Shown here: one piece after another, positions 8,030 to 17,427 of the stretch
Position numbering within the stretch: the first letter of the stretch is position 1
Layout: the number at the start of each line of letters is the position of its first letter
Source of the DNA: DATGYC01 sp035298385
GTDB taxonomy: Bacteria > Bacillota > Sulfobacillia > Symbiobacteriales > Symbiobacteriaceae
Direction: 5' to 3'
Assembly: GCA_035298385.1 (NCBI GenBank)
Contig: DATGYC010000131.1
Location: 1 to 64,000, forward strand
DNA length: 64,000 nt
Made by a program: the position numbers and the translations under genes
Notes under the pieces: model-generated
The model's input: the letters and a program-made list of their open reading frames with translations, nothing else
What the model was told of the DNA's origin: nothing
The model's database searches: none

Positions 8030-9399
8030 TCTGGCGTGACAGCCTGCCGGCCCGGGTCGCTCTGATCACCTCTGCCCTGATTGGCGCCCTTCTCTTAGTG
8101 ATGAGTACCTCAGCCTACGCCATGACCGCCTTCCTGCTGCGCCGAACCGTCGACACCACGCTCGACTCGGCAGCTGCCAGTCTGTATGGCGTCACCGTCA
8201 GCCGCCGGAGCAATAATGACCATGAGGCCCGGGATCGCGTGGAGCAGCACAGCGATCTGCCAATCCGCCCCGATGATCTAGAAGTGGTCGAGGCCGATGG
8301 TCTGGTCCACCTGTCACTGGTCGAGGTTAACGGTCAGTGGCAGGCGCGTACGGGTCCAACTTGGTGGCAGGCCCTGACACCACAGGAGGACGAACTGCGG
8401 GTCCTCTACGTGAAGGCCCGACCTGGCGCCCCCGTGCGCCAACTGACCATGTCGATGGAGGCGGCCCACCACGTGCTGCCCCAGCTCTTTCAGTGGCTCG
8501 CACTGGCGTCGGCCTTGGGCGTCGCCATCGTGGCGGCGGTCGCGTGGCGGATGACCAGTCAGACCTACCGACCGCTCGAGGCGGTCATCCGTACGGCCCA
8601 GCAGATCGACGCCCGCTCACTGGACCAGCGCGTCCCAGACCGCTGGCATGACCGCACGTTGCGCCGCCTCACGGGCGTGCTCAATGAGACCTTCGACCGT
8701 TTGGGAGCGGCCTTTGCCATGCAGAGCCGCTTTGTGGCGGCGGCTGCGCATGAACTTCGCGGCCCCCTCGCCGCTATGCGTGCCGAGTTGGAGGTGACGC
8801 TTCGGCGCCCCCGCTCGAACGAGGAGTACGTGAGCGCCCTGGAGGGCGCCCTGAGCGAGACCAAGCGCCTCGGCACGATGGCGGAGCATCTGCTTTTGCT
8901 CGCCCGATACGAAGAGGGGAAGGGCCTTCACGTAGAGTCGCAGATTCCGCTCAAACCCCTCCTGGAGCGCGCAGCCGCTGAGGTCAATCGTGCGACCGGT
9001 GGCGAGGTGCAGATTGCGGTCCCGTCGGATCTACACGTTGCGGGGGATCTCCTTGCTTTGGAACGGCTCTTCTCCAATCTAGGTCGCAACGCCGTTGAGG
9101 CCGGGGGCGCCCCTGTCCTGATCGTTGCGGAGCGCGAAACTGCAGGTATCCAAGTACGGGTAAGCGATCAGGGTCCAGGCATCCCGCCTGAGGCACTGCC
9201 CCATCTCTTTGAACCATACTACCGTGTCGATCCCGCCCGCCAGCGGGAGGGCGGTGTGGGCCTGGGACTCTCCATCGCCAAGGCGATTGTCGATCTGCAC
9301 GGCGGTAGCATCCTGGCAGAGAATCAGCCGGAGGGGGGCGCCCGGTTCACCATCTCGCTCCCGTTCGACCCAGCCAAGCGAAACGAGCGGGGAGTTTAA
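8026..9399 (+). CDS. Sensor histidine kinase of the redox cassette
   Basis: 457 aa with two membrane segments (~10-38 and ~150-172) enclosing an extracytoplasmic sensor of about 110 residues. A HAMP domain follows, then a HisKA domain with H242 in [10 protein letters not shown], and a HATPase domain ending in [18 protein letters not shown]. The sensor has no family I can name. It is the last gene of the cassette; its stop codon overlaps that of the convergent chemoreceptor gene. Confidence 0.92.
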   Translation: MIWRDSLPARVALITSALIGALLLVMSTSAYAMTAFLLRRTVDTTLDSAAASLYGVTVSRRSNNDHEARDRVEQHSDLPIRPDDLEVVEADGLVHLSLVEVNGQWQARTGPTWWQALTPQEDELRVLYVKARPGAPVRQLTMSMEAAHHVLPQLFQWLALASALGVAIVAAVAWRMTSQTYRPLEAVIRTAQQIDARSLDQRVPDRWHDRTLRRLTGVLNETFDRLGAAFAMQSRFVAAAAHELRGPLAAMRAELEVTLRRPRSNEEYVSALEGALSETKRLGTMAEHLLLLARYEEGKGLHVESQIPLKPLLERAAAEVNRATGGEVQIAVPSDLHVAGDLLALERLFSNLGRNAVEAGGAPVLIVAERETAGIQVRVSDQGPGIPPEALPHLFEPYYRVDPARQREGGVGLGLSIAKAIVDLHGGSILAENQPEGGARFTISLPFDPAKRNERGV

Positions 9400-9413
9400 C
9401 TCCTCGCTCGTTT
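9381..9413. terminator. Shared hairpin between convergent kinase and chemoreceptor genes
   Basis: A 15-bp stem with one G-T pair (9381-9395 with 9399-9413) and a 3-nt loop. The TAA of the kinase (9397-9399) and the TAA of the chemoreceptor (9396-9398 on the minus strand) both sit at its tip. Three Ts end each arm, so it can act in both directions, although the U tract is short. Confidence 0.7.
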
Positions 9414-11369
9414 CATATCCGCAGTCCGAAACTTGTCCGCTTCCTGATACGTTGCGATCGCAATGCGGGCGAGCTCTGAGGATGCAGCGGTAAGTTCCTC
9501 CGTGGCCGCTGCATTGGACTGGCCAATCTGGCTCAGGTGGCTTCCATGGTCACTGATGGTCTCCAGGGTTGCGCGCTGCTGCTCCATGGCAACGGCAGTC
9601 CGGTTGAGCAGGTCGCTACTCTCGCGGGCGGACGCCTCAATGCGGTCCATATCGATCGAGACGTCCGACACGCTTTGCACGGCCTGGTGAACCTCAACAA
9701 CAGCCTGTTGAACGAGGGTAGCAATCTCCTGAGCCGACTTACTAGTGCTGGCAGCCAATTGACCTACCTCGGCGGCGACAACGGCGAAGCCACGTCCTTC
9801 GTGCCCCGCACGGGCAGCCTCAATGGCCGCATTGAGCGAGAGCAGATTCGTCTGTTTTGCGATCTGCTCAATCACACCGGTGATCGTGCTAATCTGTTCG
9901 CTACGTGCGGCGATGGATTGGATCACTTCGACCATGCGTTCCATCTTGGTGCGTCCGGCGCTAACCGTCGCCACCGTATCATGAGCCTTCACGCTCGCCG
10001 TACGGGTGGTGTGCGTAATCTCAGCGATGGTTTGGCTCGATTCCTGCACCGCAGTCGTAAACTGATCAATGGTGGACATCTGAGTTCCCGCCCCGGCAGC
10101 AATCTCCTCGATCGCCCCGCTGATCTCCTCACTGGCCTGGGCCACATGCTGAGCATTGGTACGCATGATGGCTACAGTCTCCGAGAGGGAATCCAGGGCG
10201 GAGTTGAAGTGATTGCACAGGACGGCCAACTCGCCGGCCGCTTCTGTTCGGATGGGGTGGGTAAGGTCGCCCGTCGCCATCGCCCGACTGGAAGCGACGA
10301 TCTCCTGTAACAGGGTGGCCAGTCTCGCAGCGGCCATCGTGGCATTCTCCTGCGCCTCGCGGAACTTGCCTTCGGCCGTACCAATCGCTACCTGTCTGTG
10401 GCTATCAAGCCGCCCCTCAGCCAAAGCCCCAACCTGCGTGATGAGAGCGTTGACCGTCATCTCAATCTGATCCGCAGCGTGATTCGCTGCTGTCTTCATG
10501 CGATCCAACTCACCAGGCAAGGTGGCGACGATTCGCCGGCCAAACTCGCCGCGTGCCAGGCTGCCCAGCACCTGGCTCATATCTGCCAGCGCCACTTCTA
10601 CGCCATCTAGCGCCCGATTCATCACCGTGGCAATCCCAGCTAACCGTGAGCGACCGTGCACCTCCACGCGGGCAGCAAGATCCCCCTCCGCAAAGGCGCT
10701 GATCGCCCTGGTGAACTCATCCATAGGCTGGGTCATCCAGCGATAGACGATCCCGGTAAGTCCAGCCGTGCTCAGTGCCCCAATACCGACCATCCCCCAG
10801 AGGATGGGCGCAGGTGTGCCAAGCGTAGCTGCAGCGGCTAGGCCAGCCGCAAGCACCATCGGCCAGCCAGCGACCAATGCCAACTGCCCTGCAGTGCCTA
10901 AACGATCCCCGAGCTTGATCTTCCGTTTGTTAGCAGCCAGGGTATCGAAGAGTCCCTGCTCGCCCGCGGCGATGCGTCGGTAGAGCGCTTCCGCTGCCTG
11001 AATCTCATCGCGGGTCGGCTTCTTGCGTACGGAACGGTAACGGATGATGCGGCCATCCTGCACGACCGGGGAGACGAAGGCCTTCACCCAGTAGTGATCA
11101 CCATTCTGGCAGCGATTCTTAATGACCCCGGTCCAACGCTCACCAGCCTTGATCGTGCGCCACAAATCGGCAAAGGCCTCAGGTGGCACCTCCGGATGGC
11201 GGACGATGTTATGGCTCTTTCCAACCATCTCATCATGGGTAAAGCCCGCCACCTGGCAGAAGGAGGCGTTTGCGGTAGTCACAATACCCCGTGTATCCGT
11301 TTCGGAGATAAGCCGTTCTTCTGCGTGATAGTCCCGCTCGACGTTTGTAATCGGCAGATTCTTTTTCAT
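9396..11369 (-). CDS. Methyl-accepting chemotaxis protein with N-terminal PAS domain (Aer-like)
   Basis: 657 aa. Residues ~10-115 form a PAS domain of the Aer type ([27 protein letters not shown]), which in relatives binds FAD and senses redox state. Two hydrophobic segments (~165-215) form a membrane hairpin, then HAMP-like helices, then the chemoreceptor signalling hairpin centred on [20 protein letters not shown]. No periplasmic ligand domain is present, supporting an internal energy or redox sensor. GAGGGG lies 8 nt before the ATG. No other chemotaxis gene is in the window. The gene contains no GGCGCC word, unlike most of the region, a weak hint of later arrival. Confidence 0.93.
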   Translation of the reverse strand: MKKNLPITNVERDYHAEERLISETDTRGIVTTANASFCQVAGFTHDEMVGKSHNIVRHPEVPPEAFADLWRTIKAGERWTGVIKNRCQNGDHYWVKAFVSPVVQDGRIIRYRSVRKKPTRDEIQAAEALYRRIAAGEQGLFDTLAANKRKIKLGDRLGTAGQLALVAGWPMVLAAGLAAAATLGTPAPILWGMVGIGALSTAGLTGIVYRWMTQPMDEFTRAISAFAEGDLAARVEVHGRSRLAGIATVMNRALDGVEVALADMSQVLGSLARGEFGRRIVATLPGELDRMKTAANHAADQIEMTVNALITQVGALAEGRLDSHRQVAIGTAEGKFREAQENATMAAARLATLLQEIVASSRAMATGDLTHPIRTEAAGELAVLCNHFNSALDSLSETVAIMRTNAQHVAQASEEISGAIEEIAAGAGTQMSTIDQFTTAVQESSQTIAEITHTTRTASVKAHDTVATVSAGRTKMERMVEVIQSIAARSEQISTITGVIEQIAKQTNLLSLNAAIEAARAGHEGRGFAVVAAEVGQLAASTSKSAQEIATLVQQAVVEVHQAVQSVSDVSIDMDRIEASARESSDLLNRTAVAMEQQRATLETISDHGSHLSQIGQSNAAATEELTAASSELARIAIATYQEADKFRTADMKRARS

Positions 11370-11435
11370 ACTGCTTTCCCCTCAACTATTGGATAGGTGT
11401 ATTGTTTGTGCTTTGCTACATCAATAACTCTAACC

Positions 11436-11462
11436 TTATCGGGTAACCTATTTACTAGTCAA
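11436..11462 (-). promoter_or_regulatory. Candidate promoter in the A+T-rich leader of the chemoreceptor
   Basis: The 11370-11575 stretch is clearly more A+T-rich than its surroundings and has no gene. On the minus strand it contains CCCGATAA (11436-11443), close to the sigma-D/FliA -10 (GCCGATAA), with TTGACT (11457-11462) upstream. A sigma-A reading (TTGACT, 18 bp, TAAGGT) is equally possible. The ~65-nt untranslated leader runs to the ATG at 11369. Confidence 0.35.
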
Positions 11463-11575
11463 TCGATCGTTCTACTTAGTGCAATCGTAGATAATAAACC
11501 TTAATTAACGATATGTATTATTATTTTCTAAATTATATTTTGCGATGATGACCGTGCCACGCTCGCTTCAGGGGC

Positions 11576-11708
<133 letters not shown>

Positions 11709-11712
11709 GAAT

Positions 11713-11735
11713 GGGCGGTAGGCGTGCTACCGCCC
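11713..11735 (-). terminator. Hairpin between serS and tRNA-Ser
   Basis: A 9-bp perfect G+C-rich stem (11713-11721 with 11727-11735) lies after serS and ends 5 nt before the tRNA 5' end. There is no U tract, so it may be an RNA processing or stability element rather than a terminator. Confidence 0.45.
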
Positions 11736-11765
11736 TATGATTTTACATGAGAAGGGATGCGCTGT

Positions 11766-13031
11766 CTACCGGATTACTTCGATCCCGCCCATGTAAGAGC
11801 GCAGGGCCTCCGGCACGGTGATCGAGCCATCCTCATTCTGGTAGGTCTCCAGGACGGCGGCCAGGGTGCGGCCCAGGGCCAGGCCCGAGCCGTTCAGGGT
11901 GTGGACGAACTCCGGCTTGCCCGACTCCGTGCGGTAGCGGATGTTCGCCCGGCGCGCCTGGAAGTCCGACATGTTTGAGCAGGACGAGATCTCGACGTAC
12001 CGCTCGTAGGACGGCATCCAGACCTCCAGGTCGAACTTCTTGTACTGGCCGAAGCCCATGTCGCCCGTGCACATCAGGAGCTTGCGGTAGGGCAGACCCA
12101 ACTTCTGCAGAATCGCCTCGGCCGAGCCCGTGATCTCCTCCAGCGCTGCCGCCGACTCCTCGGGACGGGTGAACTGGATCATCTCTACCTTCTCGAAGTA
12201 GTGCTGGCGGATCAAGCCGCGCGTGTCACGGCCAGCCGACCCAGCCTCCGAGCGGAAGCAGCCCGAGTAGCCTACATACTTCACCGGCATCAACTCGTGG
12301 GAGAGGATCTCATCGCGGTGAAGGTTGATCAGCGGCACCTCAGCGGTCGAGGCGAGGTGGTAGTCGGTCCCCTCCAGCGAGAAGACGTCCTCCTTGAACT
12401 TCGGGAACTGGCCCGAGCCAAAGTAAGAGGCCGTGTTGATGATCACCGGCGGGATCACTTCCGTGTAACCGTTGGCCAGGTGGTGGTCGATGAAGAAGGC
12501 GACCAGGGCCCGGTTCAGGCGAGCGATGCCGCCCTTCAAGAAGACGAAGCGGGAACCAGTCACCTTGGCGGCCCGCTCAAAGTCCAGGCCATCCAGGCCG
12601 GCGCCCAGATCCCAATGCGGCTTCAGCGCAAAGCCGAAGGCACGGGGCGCCCCCCAGTTGAAGACCTCCACGTTCCCTGACTCGTCAGGGGCGATGGGCG
12701 CCTCATCACTCGGGATGTTCGGGAGCTGATACATCAGATCCAGCAAGGCCGCTTCTACATCACGGGTCTGGTCATCCAGCTCCTTGATGCGATCGCCGAT
12801 CGAGCCCATCTCAGCGATGATCTGATCAGCGTTCTGCCCCTGCTTCTTCAGGATGCCGACCTGCTTCGAGACCTCATTGCGCTTGGCCTTGAGCTGCTCG
12901 ACCTCCTGGAGGATCTGGCGGCGCTGCAGGTCCAGGTCGATGATTCGGTCCAGGTCTACCTTAACGCCCTTGTTGGTGAGCGCCTCCCGGACGATCTCCG
13001 GGTTCTGTCGAATGAGCTTGATGTCTAGCAC
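11766..13031 (-). CDS. serS: Seryl-tRNA synthetase
   Basis: Class II synthetase of 421 aa. The N-terminal coiled-coil arm (~30-105) that clamps the tRNA-Ser variable arm is evident, followed by motif 2 (GYSGCFRSEAGSAGRDTRGLIRQHYF) and motif 3 (NGSGLALGRTLAAVLE). Start is GTG at 13031, with GGAGGG 8 nt upstream and only 2 nt after the mtnA stop, so it is co-transcribed with the serine biosynthesis genes upstream. No separate T-box is visible. Confidence 0.97.
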   Translation of the reverse strand: MLDIKLIRQNPEIVREALTNKGVKVDLDRIIDLDLQRRQILQEVEQLKAKRNEVSKQVGILKKQGQNADQIIAEMGSIGDRIKELDDQTRDVEAALLDLMYQLPNIPSDEAPIAPDESGNVEVFNWGAPRAFGFALKPHWDLGAGLDGLDFERAAKVTGSRFVFLKGGIARLNRALVAFFIDHHLANGYTEVIPPVIINTASYFGSGQFPKFKEDVFSLEGTDYHLASTAEVPLINLHRDEILSHELMPVKYVGYSGCFRSEAGSAGRDTRGLIRQHYFEKVEMIQFTRPEESAAALEEITGSAEAILQKLGLPYRKLLMCTGDMGFGQYKKFDLEVWMPSYERYVEISSCSNMSDFQARRANIRYRTESGKPEFVHTLNGSGLALGRTLAAVLETYQNEDGSITVPEALRSYMGGIEVIR

Positions 13032-13033
13032 GA

Positions 13034-14098
13034 CTAGTTCCCTCCCTGGAGCAGGCGCTTGACGTTCACGTGGAACGGCGGGTAAGCGATGCCATGCTCC
13101 GTAATAATGCCGGTAATGTACTTAGCTGGCGTGACGTCAAAGGCCGGGTTGGCGACACCGATCCCCTCCGGGGCGATCCGCTGGCCCCCGATGTGGGTGA
13201 CCTCCTGATGATGGCGCTCCTCGATCTCAATCTCGTCGCCGGACTCCATGGAGAGGTCGACCGTAGACGAGGGGGCTACCACGTAGAAGGGGATGCCATG
13301 CTCCCGCGCCAGAATGGCGACCCCGTAGGTGCCGATCTTGTTGGCGGTGTCACCGTTGGCTGCAATCCGGTCCGCACCAACGAAGCAGATCTGGACCTTG
13401 CCCAGCTTCATCATGTGGGCGGCCATGTTATCCGTGATCAGCGTCGCCGGGATGCCGAAGTGGACGCACTCCCAGGCGGTCAGGCGGGCGCCCTGCAGGA
13501 CGGGGCGGGTCTCATCCACCAAGACATGGATTCCCTTCCCCTGCTCATGGGCCATCCGGATGACGCCGAGCGCCGTGCCCCAGTCCACTGTCGCCAGTGA
13601 GCCGGTGTTGCAGTGGGTCAAAACGCCCGCCCCCGGCGGTACCAGTGCGGCGCCGATCTCCGCCATCCGCTTGTTGGTCGCTACGTCCTCGTGCGCCATC
13701 TGGAGGGCGAACTGATAGATCGCCTCGGCGGCCTCTGCCGGGGACTGACCCTGCAGGACCTCCGTGTAGGCCATCACCTTCTCAATCGCCCAGAAGAGGT
13801 TGACGGCTGTCGGGCGGGTGGCCGCTAACGCCTTGGCCGCATCCTTCAGCCCCGTCCAGAACTGATCAGCCGGCTGGTCGCGCAGGGCCTGTGCCGCGAG
13901 GGCGAGACCACCTGCAGCCGCCACCCCGATGGCGGGGGCGCCCCGCACGGCGAGGGTCTTGATCGCCTCACCGACCTGGTGATAATCCATGCAATCCATT
14001 ACAACGAGCTCGCCTGGCAGGCGACGCTGATCGATCATCCTGACAACTGTACGCCCTACGTCAACCGTCTGCACGGGGAGGTCTTCCTCTCTACGCAA
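13034..14098 (-). CDS. mtnA: S-methyl-5-thioribose-1-phosphate isomerase
   Basis: 354-aa member of the aIF2B/MtnA family, converting methylthioribose-1-phosphate to methylthioribulose-1-phosphate in methionine salvage. RGAPAIGVAAAGG, THCNTGSLATVDWGTALG (catalytic Cys) and VGADRIAANGDTANKIGTY (catalytic Asp) are the family motifs. The start is a TTG at 14098 with GGAG 8 nt upstream. No other salvage gene (mtnK, mtnB) is nearby. A related sugar-phosphate isomerase activity is possible but less likely. Confidence 0.88.
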   Translation of the reverse strand: MRREEDLPVQTVDVGRTVVRMIDQRRLPGELVVMDCMDYHQVGEAIKTLAVRGAPAIGVAAAGGLALAAQALRDQPADQFWTGLKDAAKALAATRPTAVNLFWAIEKVMAYTEVLQGQSPAEAAEAIYQFALQMAHEDVATNKRMAEIGAALVPPGAGVLTHCNTGSLATVDWGTALGVIRMAHEQGKGIHVLVDETRPVLQGARLTAWECVHFGIPATLITDNMAAHMMKLGKVQICFVGADRIAANGDTANKIGTYGVAILAREHGIPFYVVAPSSTVDLSMESGDEIEIEERHHQEVTHIGGQRIAPEGIGVANPAFDVTPAKYITGIITEHGIAYPPFHVNVKRLLQGGN

Positions 14099-14128
14099 TC
14101 TCGCTTCTCCGCTCAGCCTTTCCTGCGA

Positions 14129-14156
14129 TTGGTATTTTTATACCAACTGTATACAG
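14129..14156 (-). promoter_or_regulatory. Adjacent palindromes upstream of mtnA
   Basis: Within the 104-bp serA-mtnA gap there are two abutting palindromes: TTGGTAT-4-ATACCAA (14129-14146) and CTGTATACAG (14147-14156). A TTGACC box (14156-14161 on the minus strand) overlaps their edge, so they may be an operator at an internal promoter of mtnA-serS. The regulator is unknown. Confidence 0.35.
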
Positions 14157-14202
14157 GTCAAACTTCGAGGTTCGCCAGTAAGCGCGAGATTCCTGCCAAA
14201 CC

Positions 14203-15819
14203 CTACTCGAGTCCGGGAAGGGCGACCGCCTGCGCCGCCACGATTCCATCCACCTGGCGAATCTGTTCCAGCAGCGGCGCTGAGAGTAGGTCATCCACCT
14301 GCATCAGCATCAGCGCCTCACCCCGGACATCCTTGCGGCTCAGGTGCAGCCCCGCGATGTTGATGTCGGCGGTGCCCAGAAGGGTGCCTAGCTTGCCGAC
14401 CATCCCTGGGCGGTCCTGGTGGCGGGTGACCAGCATCGTCCGGGAGGGGGCCATGTCGATCGGCAACCCATCGATCGCTGTGAAGCGGATGCCGCCATCC
14501 CGGCGGAGCATACCCGCGATCCGGTACTCGCCCTGGGCGCCCTCCGCTCGTACGGTGACCAGAGAGGCCTCTGGGGCGAGCTCTGGGCGCTTTCCTTCGT
14601 GCGGGTGGGCCGTGACCTTCGACTCCTGCACGCGCAGGCCACGACGCCTAGCAAGGGTCGGCGCGTTGATATAGTTGACGGCCTCGCCGAGTTGGGCGCC
14701 CAGGAAGCCCTTCAGGACCGAGTTGGTCGCCAGCGTGGTCGGCAGGGCGGCCAACTCACCCGAGTAGATCACCTCGATCGCTTCGTAGCGGTCCGGGTAG
14801 GCCTGCGCCAGGAAGGAACCGAGCGCCTCGGCCAGCGGCAGGTGCCGGACCAGTTCCTGGCCCTGCTCCGTCGGCACTGGCGGCAGGTTGACCGCCTCAG
14901 GGACCAGTTCGCCGGCCAGCACACGCAGGACGTACTGCGCGATGTAGGTCCCGTTCGCCTCCTGCGCCTCGATCGTGGAGGCCGAGAGATGGGGGGTAGC
15001 CACGACATTGGGCAAGGTGAAGAGCTTGTGCTCCGTGCAGGGCTCGGTAGCGAAGACGTCCAGTGCGGCCCCGCCGATCTGACCCTCGACGATCGCCTCA
15101 TACAGCGCATCCTCATCGACCATACCGCCGCGGGCGCAGTTGATGATGCGGGCGCCCCGCCGCATCTTCGCTAGTTCACCCCGGCCGATCAGCTTCGCCG
15201 ACTCGGACGTCTTGGCGGCATGGATCGACAGAAAGTCAACAACTGGTAGTAGATCAGCAACAGCAGGCACGAGGGTGACCCCTAGTTGTTCGGCCCGGGC
15301 GGTCGAGACGTAGGGATCGTAGGCGTGGAGTTTCATGCCGAAGGCTCGGGCCCGGATGGCCACCTCTGATCCGATGCGTCCCAGCCCGATGATCCCGAGC
15401 ACCTTGCCATAGACCTCTGTGCCGACGTAAGTCTTGCGGTCCCAGCGGCCGTCCTTGACCAAGGCGTTGTGCGCCTGCGGGATGTGGCGGGCCAGTGCGA
15501 GCAGAAGGCCAAAGGCATGCTCGGCCGTGGAGAGCGTGTTGGCGCCTGGAACGTTGACGACGACAACGCCTCGCTCCGTCGCCGCCTCGACATCGATATT
15601 ATCGACGCCGACGCCGGCACGGCCGACCACCTTCAGACGTGTCCCCGCCCGCAACACATCGGCGGTGATCTTGGTCTCAGAACGGGTGATGACGGCGTCA
15701 TAAAGCCCGATCTGCTCGAGAAGCTCCTCCTTGGTCAGCTTCTTAACGTCCACCTCATGCTGCTCCCGGAGCAACTCGATGCCCTTCTGTGAGATCGCCT
15801 CTGCTACTAGTACACGCAT
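14203..15819 (-). CDS. serA: D-3-phosphoglycerate dehydrogenase
   Basis: First enzyme of serine biosynthesis (3-phosphoglycerate to 3-phosphohydroxypyruvate, NAD-dependent). 538 aa, the long form. It has the substrate-binding segment GRAGVGVDNID, NAD-binding GIIGLGRIGSEVA, catalytic INCARGGMVDE and ATPHLSAST, an intervening domain (~320-450) and a C-terminal ACT domain (RPGMVGKLGTLLGTADINI) expected to bind serine as feedback inhibitor. The ATG at 15819 has AAGGAGG upstream. It lies 22 nt behind the aminotransferase, so the pair forms a serine operon under the T-box. Confidence 0.96.
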   Translation of the reverse strand: MRVLVAEAISQKGIELLREQHEVDVKKLTKEELLEQIGLYDAVITRSETKITADVLRAGTRLKVVGRAGVGVDNIDVEAATERGVVVVNVPGANTLSTAEHAFGLLLALARHIPQAHNALVKDGRWDRKTYVGTEVYGKVLGIIGLGRIGSEVAIRARAFGMKLHAYDPYVSTARAEQLGVTLVPAVADLLPVVDFLSIHAAKTSESAKLIGRGELAKMRRGARIINCARGGMVDEDALYEAIVEGQIGGAALDVFATEPCTEHKLFTLPNVVATPHLSASTIEAQEANGTYIAQYVLRVLAGELVPEAVNLPPVPTEQGQELVRHLPLAEALGSFLAQAYPDRYEAIEVIYSGELAALPTTLATNSVLKGFLGAQLGEAVNYINAPTLARRRGLRVQESKVTAHPHEGKRPELAPEASLVTVRAEGAQGEYRIAGMLRRDGGIRFTAIDGLPIDMAPSRTMLVTRHQDRPGMVGKLGTLLGTADINIAGLHLSRKDVRGEALMLMQVDDLLSAPLLEQIRQVDGIVAAQAVALPGLE

Positions 15820-15841
15820 CTGAGATTCCTCCTTGAGGGCG

Positions 15842-16990
15842 TTACGCGTTCTCGAGCCATACCTGCATCGCAGCCTTAACGCCGGCACCCACTTCGACGG
15901 GGTAGCCCGCCTTGGCCAGTGCCATCTCCGTCGCTGCCAGGGCCAGGATCACGTCGTTCGGCGTGACGTAGCCGAGGTGACCGATCCGGAAGATCGTCGC
16001 CTCTAGCTTCGCCTGGCCGCCCGCCAACTGAACGCCGAAGCCGTCTCGGGCCACCTTGCGCAAGATCTTCGGCTCAATCGGCGCAACGACGGCGGTAACG
16101 GAGTTGGAGGCGTAGGCCTCATCGGTTGCCAAGAGTTGTAGCCCCATCGCCTTGACGCCCGCTCGAGCCATGGCGCCCATCAGGGCGTGACGCTTCCAGC
16201 CATTCTCGACGCCCTCGGCCTCAATCAACCGCAAAGCCGCCTGCAAGGCGTACCACTCGGTCACGGCCGGGGTGTAAGGGGTCTGGTGCTTCAGGTAGCC
16301 GTTATGGGCCGCCTTGATGTCCCAGAAGAAGCGCGGGGTCTTGCAGGCGAAGGCCCGCTCACGGGCCCGCTCCGAGAACGCGATCACCGAGAGGCCGGGG
16401 GGACACATCAGTGCCTTCTGGGCGCCCGTCAGGACCACGTCCAGCCCCCAGGCGTCCATCTCGAGCGGCAGGGCGCCCAGGCCAGAGACCGAGTCGACCA
16501 GAACTAGCGCCCCATACTCCCGGGCCGTGGCAGCCAGCGCCCGTACATCGTTCGTCACACCGGTCGAGGTCTCGTTGTGCTGGAAGGCGACCGCCCTGAT
16601 CGCCGGGTTGGCTGCGAGTCTCTCTGCAAGGTCTGCCGGCTGTGCAGCTTGACCTGGCTCGTAGGTAAGCCTCTCTACCGTGTAGCCGAGGGCGCCAGCC
16701 ACCTTCACCCAACGGTCGCCGAAGTCGCCAATCGTGACGATCAGCACGATCTCTCCGGGTTCCAAGGTGTTGACAAGGGCCGCCTCCCAACCGCCAGAGC
16801 CAGCACCGGGGAAGACGTAGACCGGCTGCTCCGTACGGAAGAGCCTCTGCAGCGAGGTGGAGACCTCCTTGAAGAGACTGACGAAGACCTCACCGCGGTG
16901 ATTGATCATCGGCTGGGTCATGGCGGCCACGACCTGGGGCGGAATCGGGGTTGGGCCAGGGATCATCAGCAGCGACTTCTCCTTCAGCAT
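15842..16990 (-). CDS. Class V aminotransferase, probable serine-pathway transaminase
   Basis: 382 aa, PLP fold type I, like serine-glyoxylate and alanine-glyoxylate aminotransferases: start LLMIPGPTPIPP, GAGSGGWEAAL, VDSVSGLGALPLEMD, and the PLP Lys in TGAQKALMCPPGL. It lies directly before serA and behind a Ser-type T-box, so the likely job is the phosphohydroxypyruvate or serine transamination step. Class V enzymes of this type fill the SerC role in several thermophiles and archaea (family knowledge), but the substrate is not proven here. ATG at 16990 with AGGAGG 9 nt upstream. Confidence 0.88.
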   Translation of the reverse strand: MLKEKSLLMIPGPTPIPPQVVAAMTQPMINHRGEVFVSLFKEVSTSLQRLFRTEQPVYVFPGAGSGGWEAALVNTLEPGEIVLIVTIGDFGDRWVKVAGALGYTVERLTYEPGQAAQPADLAERLAANPAIRAVAFQHNETSTGVTNDVRALAATAREYGALVLVDSVSGLGALPLEMDAWGLDVVLTGAQKALMCPPGLSVIAFSERARERAFACKTPRFFWDIKAAHNGYLKHQTPYTPAVTEWYALQAALRLIEAEGVENGWKRHALMGAMARAGVKAMGLQLLATDEAYASNSVTAVVAPIEPKILRKVARDGFGVQLAGGQAKLEATIFRIGHLGYVTPNDVILALAATEMALAKAGYPVEVGAGVKAAMQVWLENA

Positions 16991-17021
16991 CTCGGTCAAC
17001 CTCCTCGGTCTTTTGCAGGCC

Positions 17022-17379
17022 AAACAAAAGAGCCCGCCCCTGCCGGCGCACACGGAAGGTGTACGCTGACAGGGGCGGGCAAAACCCGCGGTGCCACCCT
17101 GTTTGACTGCCTAAGCGACAACATCTTCGTCACCCGAGAAAAATAAAGACTCCCGTCCCCTTCGGTCAGGGACGGGAGTTACTTCCCGCGGTGCCACCCA
17201 GACATTGATGCCGCTTGTACGGCAGTCCTCTTGCTTCAGCGCTAACGGGCTGATTCCGCCAGGTCATCCCTGGTCCCTTGAGGGGTGGATCCATCCAAGC
17301 GGAGACCGGCTTGCACCAACTGCCGGCTCTCTGTGCTCACGCTCTGGGTGTAGGCCCCTCGCATCGGGTATTGGAGGGA
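17022..17379 (-). promoter_or_regulatory. T-box riboswitch with two antiterminator/terminator modules (serine)
   Basis: The minus strand has one Stem I region (CAGAGAGCCGG...GGTGCAAGCCGG, base helix GAGGGG/CCCCTC). Before the CCCCTC arm lies ATCCA, so the specifier is probably UCC (Ser). The first T-box core TGGGTGGCACCGCGG is at 17186-17200 with a terminator at 17138-17179 (11-bp stem, U-rich tail). A second core AGGGTGGCACCGCGG is at 17086-17100 with its own terminator (17022-17080, G+C-rich arms, TCTTTTGTTT tail). Only ~38 nt lie between the first terminator and the second core, too little for another Stem I. Controls the aminotransferase-serA operon. Confidence 0.9.
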
Positions 17380-17408
17380 ATCTTATCACAGACAGAAATC
17401 GAGCGCAA
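17380..17408 (-). promoter_or_regulatory. Sigma-A promoter of the serine T-box operon
   Basis: On the minus strand, -35 TTGCGC (17403-17408) and -10 TAAGAT (17380-17385) are 17 bp apart, just upstream of the T-box Stem I. Confidence 0.55.
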
Positions 17409-17427
17409 CACGGGAGCGAATATTTTT

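Noticed and set aside
13060..13085. parS-like sequence in the mtnA-serS region
   Set aside because: It reads GTTCACGTGGAAC, one base short of the required spacing, so the arms are not symmetric.
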